Counted from the stretch's first letter, positions 1-8,803 are shown. The stretch is 64,000 nt of DNA from Halobiforma lacisalsi AJ5 (GCF_000226975.2 NZ_CP019285.1:2604001-2668000), one strand, 5' to 3'. Numbers and translations: made by a program. Notes: generated by a model from the sequence alone, not told the origin.

Positions 1-1223
1 GTCCGGACCGACTCCCAGTCGATCCGTCCGGACTGAGAGAACTCCTCGGAACGCTGGCTGCCGAGCACGCCGTTCTCGACCAAGTCGAACGGCATGACCA
101 GCCCCTGCTCGTGGCGATCCTCCGGAACGTACGCCATGCCGGCGTCGATCCGTTCCCGGCGGGACCAGTCGGTCACGTCCTCGCCGTCGAAGGTGATCCG
201 CCCCTCGTCGGGGGTCCGGAGTCCGGTGACGGCTTCGATCAGTTCCCCCTGGCCGTTGCCGTCGACGCCCGCGATACCGAAGATCTCGCCGCTCCGGATC
301 TCGAGATCGATCCCGGAGACGACCTCGACGTCGCGTTCGTCTTCGACGACGACGTCGTCCGCGGACAGGACCACGTCGCCCGTCTCGCAGGGGTCGGCCT
401 CGGCTTCCAGCAGCACCTCGCGGCCGACCATGTACTCGGCGAGTTCGTCCTGGGTCGTCCCCTCGGGGTCGACCGTGCCGACGGATTTCCCGTCCCGGAG
501 GACCGTGATCTCGTCGGCCGCGTGGGTCGCCTCGCCGAGTTTGTGCGTGATGAAAATGATCGTCTTCCCCTGGGCCGTAAGCTCCTCGAGGACTTCGTAC
601 AGCCCCTCGACTTCCTGGGGCGTGAGGACGGCCGTCGGCTCGTCGAGGATGAGCACGTCTGCGCCGCGATACAGCGCCTTGAGGATCTCGACGCGCTGCT
701 GTGCGCCGACGCTGAGGTCGGCGACCGTCGCTCCCGGATCGACGTCGAACCCGTATCGGTCACAGAGGTCGCGGATCTCGCGGTCGATCCGTTCGCGGTC
801 GACCGCGAGCCCGAACCACTTCCGGGGTTCGTTGCCGAGCGCGATGTTCTCCGCGACGGTCATCGTGTCGACCAGCATGAAGTGCTGGTGGATCATCCCG
901 ATTCCCGCGTCGATGGCGTCCCGTGGGGAGTCGAACGAGCGTTCCTCGCCGTCGACGACGACCCGGCCCCCTTCGGGCTGGTAGAGCCCGTAGAGGACGT
1001 TCATCAGCGTCGTCTTCCCCGCACCGTTCTCCCCGAGCAACGCGTGGACGGACCCCCGTTCGACGCGGAGGTCGACGTCGTCGTTGGCGACGACGCCCGG
1101 GAACCGCTTTGTGATCCCGTCGAGGTGGACGGCCAGGTCGGCCGCCCGCCTCGAGTCGGGACCGGTGCCCCCTCGAGCGGTTTCCCCTTCCTCGGTAGTG
1201 GTGCCTGTGCCGGAGTCGGTCAT
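1..1223 (-). CDS. ABC transporter ATPase, two-domain (RbsA/NupO type), partial
   Basis: Energises uptake of a small solute, probably a nucleoside or sugar, from the cytoplasmic face of the membrane. Reading the reverse strand from the ATG at 1223, the first nucleotide-binding domain has Walker A GENGAGKTT, a signature-like LSVGAQQRVEI and Walker B VLILDEPTA. A second domain begins near residue 260 with the non-canonical P-loop GVDGNGQGEL, as is usual for the second half of this ATPase class. The 3' end lies outside the window. It starts 4 bases after the stop of the BMP-family binding protein, so the two are one operon; membrane permease genes would be expected beyond position 1. The duplicated ATPase plus BMP lipoprotein points to the nucleoside/purine uptake class, but the substrate is inferred. 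Confidence 0.9.
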   Translation of the reverse strand, partial: MTDSGTGTTTEEGETARGGTGPDSRRAADLAVHLDGITKRFPGVVANDDVDLRVERGSVHALLGENGAGKTTLMNVLYGLYQPEGGRVVVDGEERSFDSPRDAIDAGIGMIHQHFMLVDTMTVAENIALGNEPRKWFGLAVDRERIDREIRDLCDRYGFDVDPGATVADLSVGAQQRVEILKALYRGADVLILDEPTAVLTPQEVEGLYEVLEELTAQGKTIIFITHKLGEATHAADEITVLRDGKSVGTVDPEGTTQDELAEYMVGREVLLEAEADPCETGDVVLSADDVVVEDERDVEVVSGIDLEIRSGEIFGIAGVDGNGQGELIEAVTGLRTPDEGRITFDGEDVTDWSRRERIDAGMAYVPEDRHEQGLVMPFDLVENGVLGSQRSEEFSQSGRIDWESVR

Positions 1224-1227
1224 GCGA

Positions 1228-2283
1228 TTACAGTTCCTGTGGGACGTCGATCTCGCCGTCGATGATCGCCTGTCTGGACTCGTCGAGTGCGCCCGTGACG
1301 TCGTCGGGGATCTCGTCTCCGATCGTGTCACCGTAGACTGCCCTGACGCCCTCTTCCTCGAGGCCGAGGCGTTCGGTTTCGCCGCCCTCGAACGCATCGT
1401 TGACGACCGACTCGACGGCGGAGTAGACCGCGGTGTCGACCTGCTTGACCATGCTCGCGAGGATGACGTCCGCGTAGTCGGGTTCGGTCAGCGACTGGTC
1501 GGCGTCGACGCCGATCGCGAACCGACCCTCGGACTGTGCGGCCTGGAGCACGCCGACGCCGGTTCGACCCGCCGCGTGGAAGACGATGTCGGCGTCCTGG
1601 TCCTGGTACATCGACAGCGCGGCCTCCTGGCCGCCGGCGGTGTCGTTGAAGTCGCCGACGTAGGAGGTAACGACCTCCGCGTCCTCGTTCGCGTACTCGA
1701 CGCCGGCTTTGAATCCGGCCTCGAACGACTCGATCAGCGGCGATTCGACGCCACCGACGAACCCGACCGTGTTCGCGTCGGGATTCGTCTCGCTTTCGGC
1801 CGCGGCGAACTCCATGTCCGTCAGCAGGCCTGCGAGGTGACCGACCTGGAACGATCCCTCCGGCTCGCCGAAGATGTAGCTTCGGACGTTGTCCACCTCG
1901 AGGACCTCGTCGATGATGATGAAGTCCTGGTCGGGGTAGGCATCCGCGTTCTCCTCGAGCGCGTCGAGCTGTGCGAAGCCGATACAGGAGACGAGGTCGT
2001 AGTCGCCGGACTCGGCGAAGTCCCGCTGTGCACTGGTGAACTCGCCTTCCGTCTCCGGCTCACGTTCGTCGAACGCGATGTCGAACTCGTCCTCGGCGTC
2101 CAACAGCCCTTGCTGGGCCATGTCGTTGAACGAGTTGTCGCCGAGGCCGCCGGTTGCGTACACCATGCCGATCCGTGCTTCGGAATCGCCGCCGCCGTCG
2201 CCGAACCCACCGACGCAGCCAGCCAGCCCCGCGAGCCCAGCAGCGCCGGCACCTGTCAAGAACGTCCGCCTGTTTCGTGGCAT
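1228..2283 (-). CDS. BMP-family substrate-binding lipoprotein of ABC transporter
   Basis: A 351-residue extracellular solute-binding protein of the basic membrane protein (BmpA/Med/PnrA) family, which in characterised members binds nucleosides. The N-terminus has a twin-arginine motif (NRRTFLTG), a short hydrophobic stretch and a lipobox LAGC with Cys23, so the protein is probably Tat-exported and lipid-anchored. The mature part opens with the family-like IGMVYATGGLGDNSFND and contains VGFVGGVESPLI and FHAAGRTGVGVLQAA. The gene is first in the operon with the ATPase downstream. A TATA-like element 27 bases upstream of the ATG suggests a leaderless transcript. Confidence 0.9.
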   Translation of the reverse strand: MPRNRRTFLTGAGAAGLAGLAGCVGGFGDGGGDSEARIGMVYATGGLGDNSFNDMAQQGLLDAEDEFDIAFDEREPETEGEFTSAQRDFAESGDYDLVSCIGFAQLDALEENADAYPDQDFIIIDEVLEVDNVRSYIFGEPEGSFQVGHLAGLLTDMEFAAAESETNPDANTVGFVGGVESPLIESFEAGFKAGVEYANEDAEVVTSYVGDFNDTAGGQEAALSMYQDQDADIVFHAAGRTGVGVLQAAQSEGRFAIGVDADQSLTEPDYADVILASMVKQVDTAVYSAVESVVNDAFEGGETERLGLEEEGVRAVYGDTIGDEIPDDVTGALDESRQAIIDGEIDVPQEL

Positions 2284-2307
2284 TAGACACGGCTAGTGAG
2301 GAGACAG

Positions 2308-2315
2308 GGTTTATA
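2308..2315 (-). promoter_or_regulatory. TATA-like promoter of the BMP transporter operon
   Basis: On the reverse strand the sequence CTATAAACCC lies about 25-33 bases before the ATG at 2283, the spacing expected for a leaderless haloarchaeal transcript. The rest of the 143-base gap to the next gene shows no open frame of interest. Confidence 0.6.
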
Positions 2316-2426
2316 GCCGTCGGAATCGACGGACCCGTTTACGCGAACCGACGCGTCAGCGGTGCACGCAACAGTTTACTACGAAAGTAGTACTCTCATT
2401 TCCCGCTAGCGCGGACGTGCGTACGT

Positions 2427-3812
2427 TTAGCTCCGGTCGGCGACGGTCGCCTCGACGACCTCGCGGGCGTCGCCGATCAGGGCGTCGACGTTGTCGCTCT
2501 CGGCGTAGATGCGTACGTATGGCTCCGTTCCGCTGGGCCGGACGAGCACCCAGGACGCGTCCTCGAACTCGAGGCGGACTCCGTAATCGGTGTCGACGGC
2601 AGCCTCGGGGAACGCGGCCGGCAACTCGGACTCGAGGTCGGCCATGACGTCGGGTTTGGCGTCGTCCGGACAGTCGACGCTAACCTTGCGATAGGGGCGT
2701 TCGGTGACCGGCTCCCGCAGCGTCCCGGTGTCCCCGGCCTCGGCGACGAGTGCGGAGACGGCCGCGGCGCTTGTGACGCCGTCGATCCAGCCGCCGAAGG
2801 CGGTGTGGATGTGCTTCCAGGGTTCGGCCGCGAAGACGACTTCGGTGTCCGCGTCGCCGGCGCGGCGTTCCCGGGCGATTCCCTCGTGGAGCGCGCCCAG
2901 TCGGACGCGTTCGACGCGACCGCCGGCTTCCCGGACCTGCTCGTCGATCCGCGCGGAGGCGTTCGGCGTCGTGACCACGACCGGATCGTCGGCATCGCTC
3001 TCGGCCGCGTAGTGTGCCGCGACGACCGCGAGGACGGTGTCCTCGTGGATCACGTCGCCGTCGGGGCCGAGGACCACGAGGCGGTCGGCGTCGCCGTCGT
3101 GGGCGAGCCCCAGGTCGAACGCCGAGCCGTCCTCGCGCGCGGCCGAAAGAAAGGTCGAGAAGTCCGAGAGCGTCTCCGGCGTCGGCTTGCTCTCGCGGGC
3201 CGGGAAGTGGCCGTCCACGCTGGCGTTGACCGCGACGACTTCCGCGCCCAGTCGCTCGAGCACCTGTGGGGTCGCCACCGAGGCCATGCCGTTGCCGCAG
3301 TCGACGGCGATCGAGAGTCCCGCGAGGGGCGCGCCCTCGCCGTCCGAAAACTGCGCGTCGACGTAGTCAGCGACGGCGTCGCGGTAGTCGTCGAGGACCT
3401 CGAGCCGTTCGGAATCGCCCCACTGCTCCCAGGAGGCGAGCGGGACACCCTCGGTGACCCCATCTTCGATCCCGCGTTCGGCCTCGCGGTCGTACTCGAC
3501 GCCGTCGGCGAACAGTTTGATCCCGTTGTCCGTCGGCGGGTTGTGACTCGCGGTAATCATCGCGCCGCGGCGGCCCTGCGAGGCGAACGCCAGCGCGGGC
3601 GTCGGCACCTGGCCGAGGCGGTAGACGTCGGCGCCGGCGCTCTCGAGGCCGGCCTCCATCGCAGCGGCCAGCGCCGCCCCGGTTTCGCGGCCGTCACGGC
3701 CGACGACGAACGTTTCTCCCGGCCGGCCCGCGGCCTGGCCGACCTCGAGCGCGAGCGCGGGTGTGATCTCTTCGACCGGGCCGCGGATCCCGGCTGTCCC
3801 GAACAGTGACAT
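2427..3812 (-). CDS. Phosphohexomutase (phosphoglucosamine/phosphomannomutase family)
   Basis: A 461-residue alpha-D-phosphohexomutase that moves phosphate between C1 and C6 of a hexose or hexosamine phosphate in sugar-nucleotide synthesis. All four family domains are visible: N-terminal FGTAGIRGPV, the phosphoserine loop TASHNPPTDNGIKLF near residue 90, the metal-binding DGDADR near residue 242, a sugar-binding segment around AEPWKHI, and the C-terminal phosphate-binding RPSGTEPYVRIYAE. In place of the usual GEESGH-type sugar-specificity loop it has AAEPWKH. This is common in one archaeal group and makes substrate assignment (GlcN-1-P, Man or Glc) uncertain. Single gene with its own promoter. 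Confidence 0.88.
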   Translation of the reverse strand: MSLFGTAGIRGPVEEITPALALEVGQAAGRPGETFVVGRDGRETGAALAAAMEAGLESAGADVYRLGQVPTPALAFASQGRRGAMITASHNPPTDNGIKLFADGVEYDREAERGIEDGVTEGVPLASWEQWGDSERLEVLDDYRDAVADYVDAQFSDGEGAPLAGLSIAVDCGNGMASVATPQVLERLGAEVVAVNASVDGHFPARESKPTPETLSDFSTFLSAAREDGSAFDLGLAHDGDADRLVVLGPDGDVIHEDTVLAVVAAHYAAESDADDPVVVTTPNASARIDEQVREAGGRVERVRLGALHEGIARERRAGDADTEVVFAAEPWKHIHTAFGGWIDGVTSAAAVSALVAEAGDTGTLREPVTERPYRKVSVDCPDDAKPDVMADLESELPAAFPEAAVDTDYGVRLEFEDASWVLVRPSGTEPYVRIYAESDNVDALIGDAREVVEATVADRS

Positions 3813-3837
3813 GGCCGTCCCTTTCCGGAGGACGCAC

Positions 3838-3847
3838 TTATACTATC
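3838..3847 (-). promoter_or_regulatory. TATA-like promoter of the phosphohexomutase gene
   Basis: The reverse strand reads AGTATAAGTG about 27-35 bases before the ATG at 3812. It supports that ATG as the start and a leaderless message. Confidence 0.55.
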
Positions 3848-3974
3848 TGAGACGGACTCGCCGGGCAGTCCTCGGCGGGGTCGACGAGAAAGAGAGACGG
3901 GACTGGGATCCGGTCGGGGCCAGGGGCCGCGAACGGACACCGCGTTTCGAACCGGACGGACGACGGAACGGGCG

Positions 3975-4646
3975 TTACGATTCGTCGGGCATTTCGTCGA
4001 TCAGGACGACCGCTTCGCCGTCGATGACGGTCGCATCGTCGTCCTCGTCGCGGATGACCGTCTCGAGGCGGTACTGGTCGTTGCCAAGCGCTTCGACGAT
4101 TTCGACGCGTGCGGAGACGCGGTCGCCGATCCCGACCGGACCGCTGAACTCGAGGTCCTGCGAGAGGTAGATCGTCAGCCCGGGAAGGCGTGCGAGCGCG
4201 GCGCTGATGAGCCCGGAGACGAGCGTCCCGTGAACGATTCGCTCGCCGAACCGGGTGCGGGCGGCGAACTCGTCGTCGAGGTGGAGTCGGTTGGTGTCGC
4301 CGCTGATCGTCGCGAACGCGCGAACGTCCTCGTCGGTCAGGGTTTTCTCGAACGTGACGGCGTCGCCGACGGTGATCTCGTCGCGGTCGTCGACGCTGCG
4401 GTCGAACTCCCAGTCGAGGTCGGAGTGATCGACCGAGGGGATCGACGCGGGGACGGTCTCGTCACCCGAACGGCCGCTCGAGGGCGATGCGGACGCCGAC
4501 GAACTCTGGTCGTCGGTCGTGGGCATCATCGCCGATACTGCTGCCCGGTTTGCGGCGGTCGCACTCTGGAAGAAGCTCTGAGTCATCGTCGTCCAGGCGT
4601 CCGTCACGGCGGCGAAATCGGGTGTCCCGGAGTTCTGGTGAGACAT
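3975..4646 (-). CDS. MaoC-like (R)-specific enoyl-CoA hydratase (PhaJ type)
   Basis: A 223-residue protein with a C-terminal MaoC hot-dog dehydratase domain (about residues 90-220). The hydratase-2 type motif DTNRLHLDDEFAARTRFGERIVHG is recognisable, with catalytic Asp and His in the pattern D-x(4)-H. Enzymes of this type turn trans-2-enoyl-CoA from beta-oxidation into (R)-3-hydroxyacyl-CoA, the monomer for PHA synthase. The first 85 residues are a Ser- and Asp-rich extension with a phasin-like amphipathic start (MTQSFFQSATAANRAA), which may help it associate with granules (inference). It is divergent from phaR, sharing a 235-base intergenic region, which supports a PHA role. A TATA-like TGATAACC lies about 27 bases before the start. 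Confidence 0.85.
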   Translation of the reverse strand: MSHQNSGTPDFAAVTDAWTTMTQSFFQSATAANRAAVSAMMPTTDDQSSSASASPSSGRSGDETVPASIPSVDHSDLDWEFDRSVDDRDEITVGDAVTFEKTLTDEDVRAFATISGDTNRLHLDDEFAARTRFGERIVHGTLVSGLISAALARLPGLTIYLSQDLEFSGPVGIGDRVSARVEIVEALGNDQYRLETVIRDEDDDATVIDGEAVVLIDEMPDES

Positions 4647-4814
4647 CTACGACCGAACTAGGGTGGGGGAGGTTATCACTTCTTTGGCTCATCCAATCGG
4701 TTTTTACTATCCCTCGGATGCCGTAAGATCTGGTTACACCCGGTTTCGATGTATGGGAATTGGAGGCACGGTGGGTCGAGAGCGTCGGTCCCCGCCGGTA
4801 TCGTCCCGGCTGCT

Positions 4815-4825
4815 CCATCTGATGG
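4815..4825. promoter_or_regulatory. Inverted repeat CCATC-T-GATGG upstream of phaR
   Basis: A perfect 5-bp inverted repeat with a 1-base centre lies 26 bases before the phaR TATA element and overlaps the further symmetric run GATGGCATC. Because PhaR in haloarchaea is an AbrB-type regulator of its own operon, this is a candidate operator. Short palindromes arise by chance, so support is modest. Confidence 0.35.
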
Positions 4826-4850
4826 CATCAAATGGTATCTAGTGGAAACT

Positions 4851-4858
4851 CTTATTAG
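4851..4858 (+). promoter_or_regulatory. TATA-like promoter of phaRPEC
   Basis: CTTATTAG is centred 27 bases before the ATG at 4882, in an AT-rich stretch of a GC-rich region. The spacing favours the ATG at 4882 over the nearby GTG and TTG codons as start and implies a leaderless mRNA. Confidence 0.55.
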
Positions 4859-4881
4859 CGACGCCGTCGTTGGTACGGGTG

Positions 4882-5211
4882 ATGACGGACGACTCCGACC
4901 GCTCGCCGTGGTTTCCGCCCGCGATGTTCACCCAGGGAATGCAGGAAGCCGGCGAGCAGGTTGCTCAGTCCCAGCAGGAGATGATGAAGCAGTTGCTGGA
5001 GGCGACCTCCGCGTCGTCGAACCCCTTCGAAGAGCTGTCAGCGTTCGGGCCGATGAACATGGGGACGGCGACGTTCAAGGCTCGCGTCCAGAGCGGCGGT
5101 CGGATCAGCATTCCCGGCCCCGAACGGGAAGCCCTCGACATCGAAGAGGGCGACATCGTCCAGACGATCGTCGTACCGGTCAAACGCGACCGGGACGATG
5201 ACGACGAGTAA
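4882..5211 (+). CDS. phaR: PhaR, AbrB-type PHA regulator
   Basis: A 109-residue protein with an N-terminal phasin-like helix (about residues 10-50, rich in Gln, Met and Glu) and a C-terminal SpoVT/AbrB swapped-hairpin DNA-binding domain (FKARVQSGGRISIPGPEREALDIEEGDIV). In haloarchaea such proteins sit at the head of the PHA granule operon and repress it; the helix is thought to bind granules and the barrel binds DNA. Here it leads phaP, phaE and phaC on the same strand. Two earlier in-frame codons (TTG 4870, GTG 4879) are possible starts, but the promoter spacing favours the ATG. The name rests on domain content and position. Confidence 0.85.
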   Translation: MTDDSDRSPWFPPAMFTQGMQEAGEQVAQSQQEMMKQLLEATSASSNPFEELSAFGPMNMGTATFKARVQSGGRISIPGPEREALDIEEGDIVQTIVVPVKRDRDDDDE

Positions 5212-5293
5212 CGTCGCGATCCCGCTACCCGACCCGACGCACGGCACGCCCCGAATCAGATCACACCCGACACACCACGACACCACACCAACC

Positions 5294-5779
5294 ATGACCC
5301 AGAACCCACTCACCGCCGTTTTCGACGCACAGCGCACCGCCCTCGAACAATCCCAGCGCTTCGCCCACGACGCCCTCGAGGCCCAGAAGACCTCGATGAG
5401 CGCGATGGCCGACGCCCTCGAGACCTCCGAATCGCTAGCCGAGTCCAACGCCGAGTTCACGCGCGGCGCGCTCCACGCCTACTTCGACGCCCTCGAGTCC
5501 ACGATGCCCGAGGACGCCGCCGAGTTCGACGACATGCGCGACCTCGTCGACGAGGGCGTCGACTCCGCGACGGAAGCCCAGATGCAGTCGATGGAGGCCA
5601 TGATCGAGGCGGTCCACGAGTCCGAGGACGCCTACGACGAGTTCGCCGACAATTACGCCGAGATGATCGACACGTCCTTCGACACCGCGCTCGAGGCCCA
5701 CGAGCAGATGGAGCGCAACGTCTCGGCCGTCGCCGAGAACGTCGAGGAGACCGCCGACGAGTTCGACGTGTCGGCCTGA
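5294..5779 (+). CDS. phaP: PhaP, phasin (PHA granule surface protein)
   Basis: A 161-residue, highly acidic, all-helical protein with no membrane segment or catalytic motif. It opens MTQNPLTAVFDAQRTALEQSQRFAHDAL and continues in amphipathic heptad-like helices to the C-terminus. Phasins of this type coat PHA granules and control their number and size. Its place between phaR and phaE is the usual haloarchaeal order. The frame stays open upstream to 5198, but the first ATG that gives a typical phasin start is at 5294, preceded by ACACCAACC. Confidence 0.85.
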   Translation: MTQNPLTAVFDAQRTALEQSQRFAHDALEAQKTSMSAMADALETSESLAESNAEFTRGALHAYFDALESTMPEDAAEFDDMRDLVDEGVDSATEAQMQSMEAMIEAVHESEDAYDEFADNYAEMIDTSFDTALEAHEQMERNVSAVAENVEETADEFDVSA

Positions 5780-5822
5780 CGCCGGGACCAGACTTTTTAC
5801 ACTACTTACACAATTTTCGCCA

Positions 5823-6404
5823 ATGTCGGACTCACAACCTCCCCAGGCGGGGAACTGGAACGCGTTCGTCGAACAGTGGAACGAACAGTTCCTCGAGGCG
5901 CTCGAGGACAACATGGAGGCCCAGGCCCAGTTCGTCGAGAGCTGGTCGGACGCGGTCGGCGAGATGAGCGAGGAAGAGGAGATCTCGGACGGCGTCGAGG
6001 GGTACGCGCGGGCCTACGAGTCCTGGATGGGGGCCTCCGAGCAGATGGTCGAGCGGATGAACGACGTGCTCGAGGGCGAGGACGTCGACGTCGAGGAGTT
6101 CCGCGACATCTGGCTCAACACCGCCAACGAGGCGTTCAAGGAGGTCATGTCGACGACGGCCTTCGCGAAGATGACCGGCGAGACCGTCGGCGACGTCCTC
6201 GAACTCCAGCAGCAGGCCGACGAGGCCTCCCAGGAGACGCTGCGGTCGCTCGGTTTCGCGACCGAGGAGGACGTCGTCGAGGTCGGCGACCGACTCGTCG
6301 AACTCGAGCGCCGCCAGCACGACGTCGAGCGGAAACTCGACCGCGTACTCGAGCACCTCGAGCACCTCGAGGGAAGCGAGACGGAGGGCGATAGCGAGCA
6401 ATGA
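5823..6404 (+). CDS. phaE: PhaE, class III PHA synthase subunit
   Basis: A 193-residue acidic protein that partners PhaC in class III PHA synthase, where it is needed for full activity. Visible are an N-terminal amphipathic region ([18 protein letters not shown]), the segment around [38 protein letters not shown], which resembles the PhaE-box region, and a C-terminal coiled coil ([33 protein letters not shown]). The stop overlaps the start of phaC in an ATGA, so the two chains are probably translationally coupled at matched amounts. Haloarchaeal PhaE is much shorter than bacterial PhaE, and this length fits. Confidence 0.9.
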   Translation: MSDSQPPQAGNWNAFVEQWNEQFLEALEDNMEAQAQFVESWSDAVGEMSEEEEISDGVEGYARAYESWMGASEQMVERMNDVLEGEDVDVEEFRDIWLNTANEAFKEVMSTTAFAKMTGETVGDVLELQQQADEASQETLRSLGFATEEDVVEVGDRLVELERRQHDVERKLDRVLEHLEHLEGSETEGDSEQ

Positions 6405-7840
6405 ACAACCCGTACGCAACCGCACTGGACTTCCAGCGGAAAGCCTGGGAAGCGACGGCCGACCTGGCCGAGAAAAGTCAGGTCGCACCCGAGCGGACCG
6501 AGACCCTCGAGAACGTCGACGTCGGGAAGACGCCGAGCGAGGTCGTCTACGAGGAGAACAAGCTCGAACTGCTCCACTACGAGTCCCAAACTGACGAGCA
6601 GTACGACGTCCCGATCCTCATCGTCTACGCGCTGATCAACAAGCCGTACATCCTCGACCTGCAGCCGGACCGCTCGGTCGTCCAGACGCTGCTCGAGGCC
6701 GGCTTCGACGTCTACCTGATCGACTGGGGCGAGCCCTCGAAGCTCGATCGCGCCCTCGGACTCGAGGACTACGTCGACCGGTACATCGACAACTGCGTCG
6801 ACGTTGTCCGCGAACGCTCCGGCCAGGACGCGATCAACGTCCTCGGCTACTGTATGGGCGGGACGATGTCCGCGATGTACACCGCCCTCCACCCCGAGAA
6901 GGTCCGCAACCTCGGGCTGATGGCCGCCGGGCTCTGTTTCGCCGGCGACGGCGGCGTCCTCGAGTTGTGGGGTGCCGAGGAGTACTACGACCCCGAGGAG
7001 GTCACGGAGACGTTCGACAACGTCCCCGCGGAGTTCCTGGACGTCGGGTTCGCGCTGATGGACCCCGTCGCGAACAACGTGACGAAGTACGTCCGGTTCT
7101 ACGACAACGTCGAGGACGAGGACTTCGTCGAGAACTTCGCCCGGATGGAGCGATGGCTCTCGGAGGGGATCGACGTCGCGGGCCGGGCCTACGAGCAGTT
7201 CATCGAGGATATCTACCAGGAGAACAAGCTGATCGACAACGAACTCCACCTGGACGGGAAACACGTCGACATCGAGAACATCGACGTGCCGGTCCTCCAG
7301 ATCGTCGCGGAGTACGACCACCTCATTCCGCCGGGGGCCTCGAAGCCGTTCAACGAGGCCATTCCCTCCGAGGACACGGAGATCATGGAGTTCGCGACGG
7401 GTCACATCGGCATGTCGGTCTCCTCGCGGAGCCACGACGAACTCTGGCCGGACGTCTGCGAGTGGTTCGAGGAGCGATCCCGGGTCGACGAAGACCTCGA
7501 GGTGGAGGCCGAGACCGCAACCCGATCGGACGAGGAGATCGAGGCCCGCGGCGAAGACGACGTTCAGGAAACGCCAGCGGAGCCGGGCGAGATGACGGTC
7601 GACGAGGAGGTCGTCGACGAGGTCACCGAGGGCGACGGCGGGGAAACCGCCCTCGAGGCCGAACCCGACGACCTCACGGAGTTGAACGGCGTTGGACAGG
7701 CCTACGCCGAGGACCTCTCGGCTGCCGGCATCGAGACGTTCGACGACCTGGCCGCCGCTGATGTTGCGAACCTCGCCGCCGAGACCGGAATCTCGCCGAG
7801 TCGGATCGAGAGCTGGATCGACCAGGCCGCCGAGCGATAG
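6401..7840 (+). CDS. phaC: PhaC, class III PHA synthase with C-terminal helix-hairpin-helix domain
   Basis: A 479-residue PHA synthase that polymerises (R)-3-hydroxyacyl-CoA on the granule surface. The alpha/beta-hydrolase core covers residues 1-365 with the lipase-like box GYCMGG (Cys151), Asp306 in VAEYDHLI and His335 in TGHIGM; these match the usual class III triad spacing. After the core there is an acidic linker (about 366-423) and then a compact domain (about 424-479: [20 protein letters not shown] and on to [13 protein letters not shown]), which looks like a helix-hairpin-helix fold with the GVG hairpin. Haloarchaeal synthases are known to have longer C-termini than bacterial class III enzymes. 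The identity of the tail as helix-hairpin-helix is my reading of the sequence. Confidence 0.95.
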   Translation: MNNPYATALDFQRKAWEATADLAEKSQVAPERTETLENVDVGKTPSEVVYEENKLELLHYESQTDEQYDVPILIVYALINKPYILDLQPDRSVVQTLLEAGFDVYLIDWGEPSKLDRALGLEDYVDRYIDNCVDVVRERSGQDAINVLGYCMGGTMSAMYTALHPEKVRNLGLMAAGLCFAGDGGVLELWGAEEYYDPEEVTETFDNVPAEFLDVGFALMDPVANNVTKYVRFYDNVEDEDFVENFARMERWLSEGIDVAGRAYEQFIEDIYQENKLIDNELHLDGKHVDIENIDVPVLQIVAEYDHLIPPGASKPFNEAIPSEDTEIMEFATGHIGMSVSSRSHDELWPDVCEWFEERSRVDEDLEVEAETATRSDEEIEARGEDDVQETPAEPGEMTVDEEVVDEVTEGDGGETALEAEPDDLTELNGVGQAYAEDLSAAGIETFDDLAAADVANLAAETGISPSRIESWIDQAAER

Positions 7841-7911
7841 CCACCAATCGATCCGCGGCGCTCCCCGCCGTACCGGTCGACACCATTCCTGTTAGTTCAT
7901 TCAACATGTCA

Positions 7912-7920
7912 TTATTTATC
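7912..7920 (+). promoter_or_regulatory. TATA-like promoter of the phaB-like gene
   Basis: TTATTTATC lies 27-35 bases before the ATG at 7947, so the reductase has its own promoter and does not rely only on read-through from phaRPEC. A GGAGG run at 7923-7927 is too far from the start to be a normal ribosome binding site. Confidence 0.6.
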
Positions 7921-7946
7921 AGTGGAGGTAGAACCTGTCCCCGAAC

Positions 7947-8690
7947 ATGTCTATGGAGGGACGAACCTGCGTCATCACGGGCTCGGCACGCGGTATCGGT
8001 CGGGGGATCGCGGAACGTCTCGGCAACGAAGGTGCGAACGTGGTCATCAACTACCGGTCCTCCGAGGAAGCGGCCGGGGAGGCGGTCGACGCCGTCGAGT
8101 CCGCCGGAGGGTCGGCGGTCGCCGCCCAGGCCGACGTCTCGGACCGCGAGGACGTCGAGCGGCTGCGCGAGATCTGTCACGAGGCGTTCGGCCCGGCGGA
8201 CGTGCTGGTGAACAACGCGGGCATCACGGCCGACAAGCAGTTTACCGAGATGAGCCGCGAGGAGTGGGATCGCGTCATGGACGTCAACCTCGGCGGGATG
8301 TTCAACTGCACTCAGGAGTTCTACGACGACATCTGGAACGCCGAGGAGGGCCGGTTGATCAACATCTCGAGCGTCGTCGGCAAACAGGGGAACTTCGGGC
8401 AGGCGAACTACGCCACCGCAAAGAGCGGCATGTTCGGGTTCACGCGAACGATCGCGCTCGAGTTCGCCCAGGGCGGGTCGACGGCGAACTGCGTCGCACC
8501 CGGGTTCACGCGGACGGACATGGTCGAGAGCGTCCCCGACGAAGTCCTCGACCGGATCGTCTCGGGGATTCCGCTCGAGCGGCTGGCGGAGGTCGAGGAC
8601 ATCGCCTCGGTCGTCCGGTTCCTCGCGAGCGAGGAGTCGTCGTACGTGACGGGCGAAGTGATCGACGTCAACGGCGGGATGGACCTCTAA
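7947..8690 (+). CDS. phaB: Acetoacetyl-CoA reductase, PhaB/FabG-type SDR
   Basis: A 247-residue short-chain dehydrogenase that reduces 3-oxoacyl-CoA to (R)-3-hydroxyacyl-CoA with NAD(P)H. It has the cofactor motif TGSARGIGRGIA, NNAG near residue 90, the catalytic Ser in NISSVVGKQG, the YATAKSG (Tyr-x3-Lys) pair and the ending VTGEVIDVNGGMDL. The GNFGQANYATAKSG segment closely resembles PhaB/FabG enzymes of PHA loci. Its position 106 bases after phaC supports monomer supply for PHA; a role in other oxoacyl reductions is not excluded. The second ATG at 7953 is an alternative start. Confidence 0.87.
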   Translation: MSMEGRTCVITGSARGIGRGIAERLGNEGANVVINYRSSEEAAGEAVDAVESAGGSAVAAQADVSDREDVERLREICHEAFGPADVLVNNAGITADKQFTEMSREEWDRVMDVNLGGMFNCTQEFYDDIWNAEEGRLINISSVVGKQGNFGQANYATAKSGMFGFTRTIALEFAQGGSTANCVAPGFTRTDMVESVPDEVLDRIVSGIPLERLAEVEDIASVVRFLASEESSYVTGEVIDVNGGMDL

Positions 8691-8749
8691 GGTCGCTCGT
8701 CGCGGAGCGGATCCCGCAACAGCGCCGAGCCGGGTTCGTACGCACCCGC

Positions 8750-8769
8750 AGCTAAAATATATTTTAGCT
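8750..8769. promoter_or_regulatory. 20-bp perfect AT-rich palindrome
   Basis: AGCTAAAATATATTTTAGCT is a perfect dyad in an otherwise GC-rich region, 60 bases after the phaB stop and 34 bases before the proteasome beta start. It could be an operator, the BRE/TATA region of the downstream operon, or part of a transcription stop for phaB. The GTTAATC at 8773-8779 just downstream is at the better distance for a TATA box, which would put the palindrome directly upstream of the promoter. Confidence 0.65.
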
Positions 8770-8803
8770 AACAGTTAATCCGTCGGAGCCGCTCGTACGG
8801 TGT

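Noticed and set aside
111..1265. Forward frame of 384 codons at the left edge
   Set aside because: It lies opposite the ABC ATPase, which has full Walker motifs and continues beyond the window.
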